DNA from: Gymnorhina tibicen
Lineage: Eukaryota > Chordata > Aves > Passeriformes > Artamidae
Direction of reading: 5' to 3'
NCBI GenBank assembly: GCA_013399875.1
Contig: VXAZ01003882.1
Location: forward strand, 496,001-560,000
Length of the DNA stretch: 64,000 nt
Part shown: positions 48,130 to 61,400 of the stretch, piece after piece
How the letters are laid out: the number at the start of each line of letters is the position of its first letter
Numbering within the stretch: position 1 is the first letter of the stretch
The notes under the pieces: model-generated
What the model was told of the DNA's origin: nothing
What the model saw: the letters and a program-made list of their open reading frames with translations, nothing else
The model's database searches: none
Translations under genes and position numbers: made by a program

Positions 48130-48764
48130 GACTTGAGGGTTTTGTTTGACTGTAAGTTCAGCATGACCTGACAGTGTGCACTTGCAATCCACAAAGCCAA
48201 GAGTGTCCTGGGCTGCATCAAAATCAGCATAGGCAGCAGGGCAAGGGAGGGGATTCTGCTCTCTGCTCTGCTCTGGTGAGACGCTCTCCCTGCTCCCAGA
48301 GTACTGCATCCCTGGAGCATCTGGGGCCCCTGGTGTAAAAAGGGTGTGGAGCTGTTGCAGTGAGTTCAGAGGAGGCCATGAAGGTGATCGGGGCTGGAGC
48401 ACCTCTCCCATGAAGACAGGCTGAGAGAGATGGGGCTGATCAGCCTGGAGAAGAGGAGGCTCCTGGGAGACTTTGTAGCATTCTTCCAGTGTGTAAAAGG
48501 GATCTGCATGAGACCTGGACAGGGACTTTCTACAAGGGCACGTAGTGATAGAGGGAATGGCTTAAACTGGCAGAGAGTAGGTTTAAATTAGATAGTAGGA
48601 AGAGGTTCTTCACTGTGGGGATGGTGAGGCACTGGCACAGGTTGTCCAGAGAAGCTGTGGATACCCCATCCCTGGAAGCGTTCAGAGTCAGGCTGGATGG
48701 GGCTGGCAAGGAGGATTTGTAACTAGATGATCTTTAAGCCCAAACCGTTCTGTGATTCTATGAT
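48130..48764 (+). mobile_element. CR1 LINE 3' portion, ~630 bp
   Basis: The longest CR1 copy here, sense strand. It starts in the end of the reverse transcriptase ORF region (..AAAGCCAAGAGTGTCCTGGGCTGCATC..), passes GAGCACCTCTCCCATGAAGAC, AGCCTGGAGAAGAGGAGGCT and GGTTGTCCAGAGAAGCTGTGG, and ends CCCAAACCGTTCTGTGATTCTATGATG. The ORF part is broken by stops and indels, so it is inactive. Confidence 0.93.
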
Positions 48765-48868
48765 GAAATATCCCCTTAGTCTAGTACGTAGTTTGCCTTT
48801 TTTGACCGCTTACCTTTCCCTCCGCCCCGGTCCCGCTGGAACACTAGCCTGGCCCAGGCCGCTCCCGC

Positions 48869-48967
48869 GGTGTCCCGGCGGTGTCCCGGCCGTGTCCCGG
48901 CGTTGTCCCGGCCGTGTCCCGGCCGTGTCCCGGCGGTGTCCCCGCCGTGTCCCGGCGGTATCCCGGC
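48869..48967. repeat. Minisatellite, 9 units of 11 bp
   Basis: Nine consecutive units of [G/C]GTGTCCCGGC with few substitutions (units at 48869, 48880, 48891, 48902, 48913, 48924, 48935, 48946, 48957). It produces long Arg/Pro/Gly-rich open frames in all six frames, which are artefacts. Confidence 0.97.
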
Positions 48968-48995
48968 AGCGCCGTGGCCGCCGTTCCCGGCACGG

Positions 48996-49010
48996 CCCGC
49001 AGGGGGCAGC
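48996..49010 (+). promoter_or_regulatory. CTCF-like motif
   Basis: CCCGCAGGGGGCAGC closely resembles the CTCF core (CC-CNAG-GGGGCRSC type). It lies just 3' of the minisatellite in the gene-free region beyond GLIPR2, a plausible boundary position. Occupancy is inferred only. Confidence 0.4.
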
Positions 49011-49110
49011 CGAGCCCTGCGCATCCCGCCCGGCCCCGCCCGGCCCCGGCGCTCCCGCGGCCCCTCCGGACGGCTCCAGCCCTCGTCCCAGTGTTCCTGA
49101 GCCCACGGGG

Positions 49111-50069
49111 CGATGGCTGAGTGCATTGCACGCAGTCACAGCACCCACTGCAATAACGCAGGCTGGGGGTTGGGGTTCTGTTGCACGGATTTGACTGAAA
49201 ATGCGATTTAGAAAGGGTTTAGCTGAGCCCGCCCAAATACACAGTGAGATAAAGTGATGGGAACAGGGAGTGGATTTATATTCTGTCCTTTTTGGGTGAG
49301 CCCAGTGTCTGCACCTGTAGCTATGGCTCTGAGGTTGCAGCTCCACCCACACCTGCATCCAAAATTCACGTTAAACTGTCAGAAAGCAAAGCAATAGTAT
49401 AGAAATTCACAAAAAGCTTGCATTCAATAAAGTGTCCTGGCTAACACAGTTCTCAGTGCTGTTTTGTACTCCTGACTCAATAGCTAAACGTCCTCTCTGG
49501 CCTTGGGCACACGGAGAAGAAGGTGTTGGATACCTGTAAGTGTACTCATGGGTGTCTGTCAATGCGTTGGGAGTGGCAGAATACCGAGGAGGGAATCACT
49601 GCTTGGAACACTGCTTCAGAGCAGCTTGGCTGGATCTGTAGTGCTTCCTCCCGTCTGAGGGATAGCAATGTCCTTCCAGGCTGCAATAGGGAGATAAAGA
49701 TGGCTTCCCCACTCCTGCCTCCACTCTTCTTCATCCCCCCTCCCCCCCACTTAGCTAGGTTTTCTGCAAAACAGAGAAGAAACCCCTTCCAACAGAGAGT
49801 TGACTCTTGGTGGGGTATTGCCAGGAAGGGCTCGTTTGCCTTATGACAGTGGCAAACCCCTGCATAAAATTACCTATCCCATGTGTTTCTTGCCCAAAGC
49901 AAATGGCTTAGAGTGCCTGGCATGCTTTGTGTCCATCCTCATGCACAGGCTGAGTCTCCTCTTAGAAGCCTCAATACAAAAGCTCTGCCAGTGTAAAGAA
50001 GCATGAAGCCATTTCCCCCTGTCCTTCCATCCCAGATACCCTACGAAATTACTTTCTCCAGACAGAGTT
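49111..50069. other. Intergenic, no gene seen
   Basis: Unique sequence without recognisable exon or repeat. Confidence 0.5.
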
Positions 50070-50240
50070 ACATTGTGGAAAGTGTGTTGAGTCACCATCC
50101 CTGCAGATATTTAAAAGATTTGGAGTTTAGGGACATAGTTTAGTGCTGGAATTGGCAGTGCTGGATTCTTGGCTGGATTTGATAGTCTTAAAGGTTTTTC
50201 CCCATCGTAAAAGGTACTATGTTTCTCTGTTTCTATGAAT
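50070..50240 (+). mobile_element. CR1 LINE 3' fragment (diverged)
   Basis: GTGTTGAGTCACCATCCCTG..GATATTTAAAAGATTTGGAG..TTAGGGACATAGTTTAGTGC..GGCAGTGCTGGATTC..GATAGTCTTAAAGGTTTTTCC matches the CR1 3' region in sense orientation. Confidence 0.88.
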
Positions 50241-53200
50241 TGTTTCTCTGTTTCTGTGAATCGTTTCTGCAATAAACCGGCTATTTCTCTCCTATATTTG
50301 ATAATTAGTGACATAGTGTGTCCCTTTTGGCTGCTTGCCCACTTCCCCTGACAAGTGCAGAACTCGCATGTAAAGCTCAAAGAGTCTTATGCAATTATTT
50401 TGGTTTGTGTTGTCTCTCTTTTCCTTGGTTGGGAATTGCTAGTGAACACAGTGCCTTCAGGCTGTAATTTCCTGTTGCATATTTTCTGAAACCATGTGAG
50501 GGATTGCTCTTGATGAGCTTTCCAGGAGCCTGCTACAATTGAACTTGTCTAATTATCAGCCAGCTATAGCCTTCAGCTTCTTGCCACCCTTTTTCTCTTG
50601 TCGTTCAGGATTGTTTTATTTTCCCCTCCCGGGATTTGAGTGCTAATATGGATCATGGAGTCTCTGACAGTAGGTGTCACAAGTTTGCCTGGGTTAGCAT
50701 AGAAAATTGTCAGGAAGAGAGAGCTCTGAGCAGTAGGGATGCTTCATAAATGGTTTATATGGTGCCTATATCCTAGACCAGGGCTTACCAAAAGATGGTC
50801 CAGGAGAGACTGATGACTGTTCATGGGAGTGTATCACCCTTGTGCTACCCTTCAGTAAAGACATGATCTGGTGGGCAGAGGTCATTGTGAAATTCGTAGG
50901 GCTGAAGGTGGCAGGTGGCTCAAAGAGTACGGGAGGACTGAGAGCAATGTCAGCAGGGCTTCAAAGGCTCGTTCCGTGCACTTCTGCTTCATGCAGCGGA
51001 GCAGACTGAGGAGATGCCCCGGCTGTGCCTGAACTGAGCCGAGGACTCTCAGGGCTAGAAAGATCATCCAGCAACACAGAGCTGATTTTGACCTGCGTAC
51101 CAATACACCCTGCCTGCCACACAGTCAGCTGAAGGTACATCATTTCAAGGAACATGATCATAATTTCTGGAGGCTGCTTTATTCCTGAACAAAGCAGTGT
51201 TCACTGCTGTGGATGCAGGGTGTTTCTATAAGCTTTGTTCTTGGCTCAGCTGCCTGTTCTCTCACCCTCCTGGGTGCAGTGCTTCAGGTGTTGCAGGGCC
51301 ATGCTCTAGCCTGCAGAAGCCTCACTAGGAAGAGTCAGCTTGAAGGTGATGTTTCCTTCTTTTCTGAGGACTTAGGTAGAAAAAGGCAATTTATGACTGT
51401 GTTTGTGGAGCTGGGTGTCTATCCAAAGGAGGATGTTGGGATCCTTGCCCTGGTTTTATGTGGTGTAAATGGCCAGGAGTGGTCTGTAAGAGCTTTGAGT
51501 TCCGCTCTTCTGACTGCTGATTTACTCCCCAAAATTTCAGTTGGCCCTGTGGCACCTTCAGGGTCTGCAGCCACTCCGGGTAAGGAGAGGTATTGTCCTG
51601 ATTTCCCACAAGCACCACGGTCTCCTGGATGCTTTGAGGGAGGCAGTGGTATTCATAGCTTTCAAAGATCAGAGGCAGCGAGAAAAAACATCATTCTTTT
51701 CCTCAGCCCCTGGACTGCCAGCTTTGTGCTGTCACAAGGCTCTGTTTCATATTGCCATGACTTTACAAGCTAAAACAGGGTCTGCTCGCTGGCATGGCAC
51801 CTTTCACACAGCATCTCAGCCCCTCTCCTCCTTCAAATAATAGGATTTAATGAGCAGAACTGAGTATTTGTGTTTATGTACAAAACCTTCCATGTATTTA
51901 TCAAGGATGTGTCCAAAAGCTTTAGAAAAAGAAGAAAAAATGTCTCTTCTTTCTCGGTCTTGTAAACTTTTATAAAATTGAATGCAAGAAAAACCCAGTG
52001 ATTGTTTCTGCCTCGCTATAACTGGTTTCAGTGTGCCACTGTGCTCAGCAAAATGTATTATATATGTTAGCAATTGTTTCTCTATGCCCATCACAATAGC
52101 TGAGGAGTTAAAATTGCTAATGATCTTTCCAGCAGCCCAGCTATTTTTCAGCTGCTCACTGAGGCCATTAATCAACATACCCAGGACCGCTTGAGCAACG
52201 TTTGCTAGCAATTAACCTATGGGTATGGGATTTTTTTTTTGCTGTTACATTTCTATTCTAGTCTGCACATCAAATAAAAGATGTATCCTAACACCGCTTT
52301 TGCTAATTGAAGAGTCTAGAAAACAAAAGTTCTCAGGCCTACATGGGCCAGCTTGATATGGGAAAAGAGGGCATCCAATATGCTGGGAAAATGTTACATT
52401 AAATACTTCCTCAGATTGCTGAACATTAACTGACCTCTTGCTTTCCACTTGTTCTTCCTAATGTTATATAGATGATGGAACAGACATTTGAGACGTGTTG
52501 CTTTTAGTTACTAAGTATTTTAAAATACTTACTGAAATACTCCCTTGGGAAGAAAAGGAACCATGAATGTGTTCCCCTGACCTTTACACTGCCTTTACAC
52601 TCAGTGATGCCACTGAGTAGTGGTTATCACCTCATTTTTCACTAGCAAGATTCAGGACCAAAATGTTTCTATTATTACTTCAGTGGTGTCAGCGAAGTTA
52701 CACCTGGGGAAATCTCCACCTGTAATATATTCTACTCTCTGCTGAATTTATTTGACTGGAAAGTGTTACTTTGTGGCTTAACAGAGTTTCTTTACATCAC
52801 AGAAGAAAGGAAACAGGAAAGTTAGTGAGGAATTGAAGAAACAGTTTGCCTCAAAAATTATTGCAGGGGACTTTTCTGGTTTGCAGGACTTTGTGAGACA
52901 GGAAATTAAAGGTGTCCAAAGAACAAACACACACCTTAAGCAGAGCTGGTGCAGTATCCTGCCTGTACTGATATGACTGCAGAGGACCAGTATCTCCCAT
53001 CCTAGCATCCACTGGCAGTTCTATATGGAGATGGTCTAGAAGCCTAAATGTTGCCTAAAGCTGGAGTAATGTCAAGTCCTGTTGCTGTGATCAGGAGCAG
53101 CTTAGATAAGGTAGCACAGGCACCAATGGCCAGTTTGCACCAGCACAGCCACTTCTGTTAGCCTTGGTGAGCAGTGGAGGGAGGCTTTCCTATCCGGAAA

Positions 53201-56162
53201 GGAGTATTTTTCATGTGTACATCCTTCTGCTGGTGGTATTTCAGAAGCGCAGGAGGAAATAGTGCAGTCCTCTAGCACAGCCAGTAGTAGCTTTGGATCC
53301 TGGCAGCAGAGGAAGGGATAGTAAAAGAATTAAATTTCCTCCCATGCTTCAGAGACTGTTTGCATCACTAATATATACTTTTTGGTTAATAATAAAGACA
53401 GAAGGGTAATAATAAAGACAGAAGGTAAATTTATTACTACCCTCACCTCATCAGAATTACTCAATTTTCTTGTCAACCCAAAGTTTCATGTTTGCTGTTC
53501 ATTTTCCTTCACCCCAGACCCTGCAGGGAATGTGTTCATGCTCCTAATCTCGGGTTAGACTGAAATCTGGTATCACCAGTTCTGGCAGCATTTGTCATCC
53601 AGCCATGCAATTCTAATACGCGGGACTGTAAGAGAAGCCTAAATATAGTGATTCTCTTGGCCCTTATTTATGTCAGAGACAATGCCAGTTTCTAGCCCAC
53701 ATTGTTGTGGGGGAAGGAGGCTTCAACGTGTGACACAAAAGCAAACAAAAAAAATGTCTCCCAACACATTTAACATAACTCTCTCATTTTCTTTTGGAGT
53801 ATGACTCATGGGTTTTAAATTATTAGGAGAGCCTCAACTTCAATCCCCACTCAAAATAGCCCTGTTACCTCTGATAAGAGAGGAGGATGTCACTTTTCTG
53901 AGTGTGGTGGCCCTTCTTATCTGCACTGGAATGAAAAAGCAGGCAAAAAGTGGGCAGGCCACATGCCTGAAAAAGAGATAGTTTAGTTCCCCTGAGCTCA
54001 TTTAATATCGTCAACTCTGGCAAGTGTGAGATTTTGGGCTGAGGGACAGACCTTTCCGAGAGAGCAGTACAAGCTGAGTTAGAGAAACAGGAGCTGACAG
54101 CAGGTCTGGGTGTAATGCAACCTAATTAAAATTAAGCGTGGTTAGAAATGTGTTTGGCTATATTCTGCAGGCAGTGAAAGGCCATTTTCCTAAAAATGCT
54201 ATCTTAATGATTTGCCCAATTTATATTCTTGTCTTTTCATTTATTAGTTACCTAAACCTTATAAAGCAGAGCTTTCCCCATCCTCATGAGGCAGGTATGT
54301 ATACAAATGGCAGGTACTGATGAAATGTTTACTGAAAAGATTAGCTTGTCAATGAGGCAAAGGATGGATATTGATCCCCCTTCTATGTTTGTCAACCTGT
54401 AACCTGTTTAAGAAATGGCCTACAGCAATGAAATCCAATCAAGCACTCTCTGCAGCTCCAGTTTTCTTGTAATATAGGGAGGGGATTCAATCACAATAAA
54501 GGAAATGAACCACTTATCATATAAATGAGGGTAAGACAATTTACAGGTTACAGGTTCCAAGTGAGGAGAGTTCTGACTGCAATACAGGATTAAACAACGG
54601 CTATTCTGTACACCTGAGCTTTCCTGTGGTCTTTCTACAGGGAAGGGTTGTTATGTGGCAAAATATGTTGCAGTGTTGAGTTAACAGGTTTAACAGAACA
54701 GAGCACACTGCATGCCTCCCCTACCTCTGCCACTGCTTGATAACTTTGCTATGGAAATGTTTTCAGAGGTGGCCAAAGCAGTCTTCTAAGTAATTAATAC
54801 CACTTGTCAGTCCATAGGGCCACCTGAAAACCAATTTTTTAGCTTTATGAAAGATGTGAGAGATCGCAAAACTTTTATTTTATTCAACATCAGAAGAAAA
54901 TTTTCTAACATGATCCTCCTACCCTCACCTCCCCCCAGTAAAATGTCCCAGGTCCAAGCAGTGTTGGAACCTTTGGAACCACCAGGCTGGAGATACAGCC
55001 TTCAATAGCTTGTCTTTATTTATTTGCATGAATGAGCAAGAGAGCAGCATGATCTACAGATAGGGTGATGTGGACCTTCTCTTCCCTCCAGCAGAGTGGA
55101 TACCCACACACAACACCTAATTTTTGGGTTCAGATCCCTGCCCTGGAACAGAGAACAGCAGCTGATATTGAAGCATTTGCCGTTTGAGACAAGCAATCAA
55201 TCCGTTTGCATTCTGAGAGTTTCCTTCTCCAGAAATACAATCCCAGACCTTCTTGGGAAAAGAAGAGATCAAGTAATTTTTCCATTAAAGGTTTATGTCT
55301 TGGTACATGCCGTGGGTTGGGTTTGGCTGGATATCAGGTGCCCATCAAGCTGTTCTCTCACTCCCCCTCCTCAGCAAGACAAGAGGGGAAAAAAGGACAA
55401 AAAGCTCATGGGTCAGGGCAAGGACAGGAAGAGATTATTCTATCCAGAACCTTGGCATGTAAATCGAATACAGTACTCCAGCCTTTTCCAGCTAAAGTAG
55501 TGTGTCACTGCAAGCATCTGATCAGTGCTTAACCTAGAGGAAGTTTTCTTTCCAATCTTCTCTATCCAGTGCATTTTTTTTTTCTTTTCTAAATAATATT
55601 CTTCCTAATGGATACCTTTATTGCTTCAAATGTGCACTGAAATAAACTTCATTAGATAAGCAGCCTTCAAAGAGGAGATCAGTGGAAGATTATGCATGGC
55701 AGTCAGCAAAATGTGAGAATTCAGTGAACTTGTGGACTTGGGGAAGGCGAGGAGATACACAGTCCTCAATCCCCGCTCCCAGAGTCAGGAGGCCATGGCA
55801 GCCTGTCCGGTCTGACACAACAGTCTCTAGGTTCAACCAGCTCAGCTGAAAGTGCAGAGAAACCACAGCTGATCTAAAAGCCTTTCTGAAAGAGTAGCTT
55901 GCTGGCGTGACCCCTGGCTAGGAAGAAGAACAAGCTCTCGTGGCAGTCTGCCAGCAGTGGAGGGTTAGCTTAAATTTTCTGGCAATTTACCTTGCTGAAG
56001 TAAATTGTGCTTTAAGTATGAGGAGTTGTTGTAGGTGAGCAGTCACTGTGCTCCTTAGACACATCAACCCTTCCAGTGCAGGCTACTGCCATGTTTACCC
56101 CCTTCCAGTTCCATCCTCAAAAACACCTTTCCAGTGGTGTAGAGAGTCCTTGAACATTGTCT
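50241..56162. other. Intergenic, no gene seen
   Basis: No exon of a known family was recognised. A 131-residue minus-strand open frame (51816-52211) and a 186-residue plus-strand frame (51213-51773) lie here but show no domain motif. A short duplication of TAATAATAAAGACAGAAGG occurs at about 53387-53425. Confidence 0.5.
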
Positions 56163-56470
56163 CTTCTTTTGTAGAATCAGAGAATAGAATCACAGAATGG
56201 TTTGGGTTGGAAGGGACCTTAGAGATATCTCGTTCCAACCCCCCTGCCATGGGCAGGCTCATATTCAACTAGACCAGCTTGCTCAAAGCCCCATCCAGCC
56301 TGGACCTGAACACTTTCAGGGATGGGGCATCCACAGCTTCTCTGGGCAGCCTGTTCCAGTGTTTCACCACCCTGAAAGTACAGAATTTCTTCCTAGTATC
56401 TAATCTAAACCCACCCTCTTTCAGTTTAAAACCATTCCCCATGTCCTATCACTAGATGCCCTTTTAAAAA
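56163..56470 (-). mobile_element. CR1 LINE 3' fragment (~300 bp)
   Basis: Reverse complement of CR1: AGAATCACAGAATGGTTTGG.., GAAGGGACCTTAGAGATATC.., GCTCAAAGCCCCATCCAGCC.., TCTGGGCAGCCTGTTCCAGT.., CCCATGTCCTATCACTAGATG. The open frames at 56048-56403 are inside or beside it. Confidence 0.94.
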
Positions 56471-56479
56471 GTCACTATT

Positions 56480-58300
56480 AAAAGCAAAATAATAATTTAA
56501 TTATTAAAATTAATAAAATCAATGACTGGAGCTATTTCTCGTGAGCTTGAAACCTTAGTTTTGTGACTTGGATTGACTCAGAGAGCAGGAATAGGATCTC
56601 AATTAAAAGTAAATTTTAAAAGTTTGAAATAAAGGGCTAAATCTTTCATATGCACTGATGCTAAATTTTTCATAAGTAAGAAATCTCATGTGAAATAAAA
56701 TGCTGAAATAAAGCTGTGACATGGTGGTGCATCTTCCTAAGTACAATAACTATGCCCAAAAATTAGTGTCAATATTGGAATACTCAGGATAGGGTCAAAC
56801 CTTTTATAGGTTCTTATGGCATTATCTTGCTATGCAGACACCTTGCTGTTACCAGAACCATCTGGTCCGCCGTTCCCAGGTGGAGGTGTCTGCCACTCAT
56901 TTGTAGGAGAGAGGAGAATCCTACATCTGGTTCCTTCTCTTCTCCCGATACCAGGTCCCCCAGAGACTTGCTGTCTGCTTTGCTAATGATTAAGAGCTAA
57001 CTACAGAAGGGCACGTATCAAGTGTGGACATATTATATTGTGCCAGAAGTGAGGAGGAAGCCTCAGGCTTCTGTCCCATGTGCCTCTCTCCAGTATTAAT
57101 CTTCTCAGTACATGAAATATTTTTCACCAATACATAACCTCACTTATTACTTCCTGCCATTAAGTGCAGCAAATACTCAGACACTCTTCTGGAACATCTC
57201 CAAATGAAATCTCAGAGTCATTACATTAACCTTTTCCATTATAGAGCAGAAGGAAATTAGCTATTGGCACACACAGAAATACTTAGAAAGTGGCATGATA
57301 TTTCGCATAATTGTATTTTTATACTTCCCAACAATGCAAAGAGTTAAACAAAAGTGGCAAAAATCCTGCATGCTTCATTAAAAACTCTCAATTTCTTTAT
57401 TTTCAGCAAAATAAGCCATCAGTGTTAGATTCTATAATTGACACCATTGCTTAGGGAACAAACCTATGAATCTTATTAGAGACAAATTCATTACTTTAAG
57501 TCCACCCTTAGGATGCAGAGCTCATAAAAGAAACCTCTGGAGGGTTCAGCTTAGGGGATGAGATGATTTCAGGCTGCAAATCTACAGATTTGCTGTAATT
57601 AACCTGAACTAATTATTGTCAGGCGATGGGTCGGACATCCTGGATAAAAGCCCCTGACTGGTTTTGTGGTCTACTGGGTTTTCAGCAAGAGAGCTGCTTG
57701 TTAAACAAAGAAAAAGTACTGAAAGCACAGCCCTATATATTTTTAAAGTAAAATAAATCTTTCCACTAGGAGAGAATACCAGAGTCTATTTAAAATGCAC
57801 AGTCAATTGGCACACTGAAATGTATCAATGTTTAATACTTTTGTTAGCTGTCTCACTGCAGGCAACCATCACTAGCAATGGTCAAAAACAACTCCTGGGT
57901 GGGCTACGCTGCTCTGCCTCCACATGAAGGGAACGCCTGCCTGCCTGCTTTTGCAAATATCATGAGAAGGGACCCATTAAACAATTCTTTGTGCACTGCA
58001 GGTTCATGTTATGGTCCTGTAATAGATGCTGCCCATCACTATTCTGCTGCTGCTTTCAAGGGGCAAGACAGACACATGGGGGCACCTACAGAAGCTTCTG
58101 TGGCTGGCACAGGGCAGAAGGAGCTGGCTGGACTCTAGAAGGTATGCTGATAACCCTGTCATACAGATTACACAGATTTACGTATCACAGCTTCAAAAAG
58201 CAGTGACAATTTTCACCAACAGTGGAAGTACTGTTTAATGTTATTGTTTCAAACACAGATATTTGTATGCATTTAAGTTTCTAAATTCTGTTGAAAGCAG
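56480..58300. other. Intergenic, no gene seen
   Basis: AT-rich unique sequence. The overlapping open frames at 57878-58238 show no domain content. Confidence 0.5.
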
Positions 58301-58309
58301 TGGCCATGA

Positions 58310-58445
58310 TGTGAAAATATTTTGAGGTCTCTCCGTCATTTGAAATTTTCAAGACTTGGCTGGGCAAAGCTGACACGATCACATCCCACCTTGAGTGGGG
58401 CATGACATTCAGAAGTCTCTTCTGGCCAGTGTTTCTATGACCCAG
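58310..58445 (+). mobile_element. Old CR1-like 3' fragment
   Basis: Weak similarity to an old CR1 terminus: TTTTCAAGACTTGGCTGGGCAAAGC..CACCTTGAGTGGGGC..CTTCTGGCCAGTGTTTCTATGA. Diverged, so assignment is tentative. Confidence 0.5.
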
Positions 58446-61400
58446 AGTGGTTAAGACATGGTTACAAGGAGAACTCTATGCTCAGGTGCTGTACTTTCTC
58501 AGAAGGAGATGCGTATTGGCTGCCCCATTCTGAGGAGTTCTTTTCCCTTCAGCCCAAAGGTCCAGTGCCATAAACACGCATCCTACCTTCCCTCCCACCC
58601 CTGATGGTGTTTCTTGGCAGATGGTCACATACTTTCACTGTGTGTTTCACTGATACTGGGAATTTGTTTTCCATTTCCTCTGTGTGTCTCTGCTGCTGTG
58701 AGACTGAGCTTCTAACAAAGGGCTCCCAGCAAGGGAAGCCTGTGTATGAGTGCAGCACAACCAGGGCTGATCTTGGCAGTGATCACCTACAGACCCTGGG
58801 ATACACCAGTGAGGGAACACAGGATCGAGCAATGGGGTAGTCAGTGGCTCTTGTCATGTGAGTGACTTAAAATATCTTCAGTGACATTTTAACTCACTTA
58901 AATGTGACTTAAATGACTTTAAATTTTGAGCCTCTGTGACTCTCTAGGGAAAAAAAGTTCTGTGTCAGTGCCACCTGATAAATCCCAGGTCCCTCCTCTG
59001 CTGCACGGCTCATGCATTCAGGTGTTCCCAAATAAATCTTTCTGCCTCGCAGGAGTATTGTCAGTGTAAGGTAGGCTCACATCTGCTAACCTAATGGGAT
59101 TCATCAAGCTTCAGAGGTTTCAAAATTGAAAGAAATTATGACTAGAGCCTTCTTTTTTTTTTTTTTTAAATCTGCCATGTCATTACATTGATGGGTTTGT
59201 TGTTGGTTTTCACTATTTATATTTCATTATATTTTTCCCATCATTAACAGTTTTCCTACTGGTATAAAGACATTCCCTAGCAAGCAGAGGATTAAAAATT
59301 ACTGGTAAAAATAGCTGGAAATCTGAACAGTTGAACCGAATCAAAGTGTGGAAGGGATACTGAGCATAACAATGCTTTTAAGTGGAAGCAGCACATGAGC
59401 TCCTCTGTAGATCTGAATGTTCTAGGTGAATGGATCCTTGTAATCAAAGTCAGAAGTTATTAATTATCTGAAACAGATTTAAAAATGTACAAGTAGCAGC
59501 ATTTAAATCCTATTAACACTCTGCAGGAGGCAATTCTTGAAGTACATCAAATTCTCAAGTTTTGTGTTTTGTGAGGACATCCTGCAAACTAAGATCATTA
59601 AAATATCCTCCTTCAAATGATTATGGGTTTGGGGTTTTTTTTGCTAGCCTGCTTTTCTAACTTAAATGTTTTCGTTTCGCTACCAAATATACAAAGCTCT
59701 CCTAGATTTTGCTCACTCAGGCCTGCACAAAAGCAGTGAGATGCCCGTGTCCTCAAAGTGTGGGCAGAGGTCCCTCTGTGTGACCTCGAGGACAAGGGGC
59801 TCAGGCTGCAGAGTCCTCACTGCATTTCTGGGGCTGGCAGGACCCAGTTGTCATGAAGGGCTTTTTTGAATGGGTCTGTCTGAGCTCCTAAGGATCAATA
59901 TTTGGTATAAGATAACGTTTTCTTCTGAAATCATTTCTTGTTTCACCCTTTGACCCTGTAAATATTAAACATTAGTTTACTATGCATTGTTTCAGTTTCC
60001 TGATTTGGGCATCCCTGTAATAAAGATGCATCTTCCTGTTGGGACAGCAGGAAGAGAGATGCCAGGTAAAAAGTGCCTCTTCGCCATCCTTCCACCCAGG
60101 TCCTCAGCTGACCCAGCTGTACTTCAGCCTTACTGAAGCGCCAGCCTTTTGATCTTGATGTAAGCAACACCTCCTTCAGTGTTAGCAAGCTTGCCCACTG
60201 CTGGCTGCCCCTGTCTACAGATCAAACCTGGTCCTCTAGCAACAGGAGGAAAGCCTCCGAAACCCCCACTTCACTGCCCTGGTCAGCTGTGACTGGTGCT
60301 TCGGGTGTGACTGTTGGAGAACTCTCCCTTATCAGCATCATCTTAGGGCAAAAAGAATTGCAAACTTGCTCTGTGCCTGTTTATAAAGATACTGCAAATA
60401 AAAACTATTTGCCAGTGAATGGAAAATCCTATCTGCAGCAGGAAAAGCTGCAGTTATCATGCATCACCACTGTATGCCACTACAGACTAATTACTCTAGT
60501 GGATCCCAGAGATGAGGCACTGCTAGAGCAAACCCTCAAGAAACACTTAGTTAATATTAAATTGTAATCCTATTACCTTTAGATGTTCCCAGTGCTATTA
60601 ATCTCACAGTTTCCAAGTCAGTAGTTTAAAAACAGATTATCTGAAAATCACAATGCCATTAACCTCTTTGTGTGTATACCATTTTTAAGCGCAGGAGATT
60701 ATTTTCATAATCTATTTATGCTAAAGATAAAATAAACATGAATAATCTGAAATGAATTATCCACTGTCTTTCATAATTCCTTGATTGGACTGGTACAAAA
60801 TTACCCTCAGATTTATATCCTTGCACTAAAAAGTGTAAATAAAATGCACTAAGGAAGAATTATTGGTTTGATATCTTGAAACAGGTTTCTAGAGTTAATT
60901 TACACCCTAATAAAATTTTTTTGTTGAAAACTCACTAGTGGTTTTGCAAAAAAGTCTTTGCAACACAAACTACTGTGCCAAAGTAAAAATTAACTTCTAC
61001 GAATGCTTAAGTAAGATTATAAGTGCATCAGTTAGCACTCACATGCTTTTTGAATCATATCCTAAATTTGGTCTCTGTTTCTATTGATTTCTCCTACAGG
61101 GTTGAAATCTTAAAAAATATTTTCCTTTTTGGTCTCTTCTGTTTCCTGATCATTATCATTCATTGTTTCTATATCTGATTATTAACAAATTCAAGCAACT
61201 GCTTGTTTCTGTCTCTTTAAACTTTTATTCTTCTGCTTTCCTCAGTTTTTATTCTGTCTGCAGTTTAAACTATTCTTTGCTCTATAAAAATCCTTGCAAA
61301 ATGACTAGGAGGGGGAGAACATCCAGGGCAAGGAAATTAGTAATGATAGAAATCGTCAGTTTGACAAAATAAACTATTCCTAACATTTTCAGTATCTCTT

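Larger units (their letters stand above)
48800..49110. promoter_or_regulatory. GC/CpG-rich patch downstream of GLIPR2
   Basis: A CpG-dense block of about 300 bases, of which one third is the 11-bp minisatellite at 48869-48967. It contains a CTCF-like motif. It might be a small CpG island, an insulator or just an expanded repeat; no gene start follows that I can recognise. Confidence 0.4.

Noticed and set aside
48727..49358. Arg/Pro/Gly-rich ORFs in all frames
   Set aside because: They are translations of the 11-bp minisatellite and the adjoining GC-rich block, with no domain.
51213..51773. 186-codon plus-strand ORF that begins hydrophobic, like a signal peptide
   Set aside because: No domain motif, low-complexity tail, overlapping frames on both strands, no promoter or splice support.
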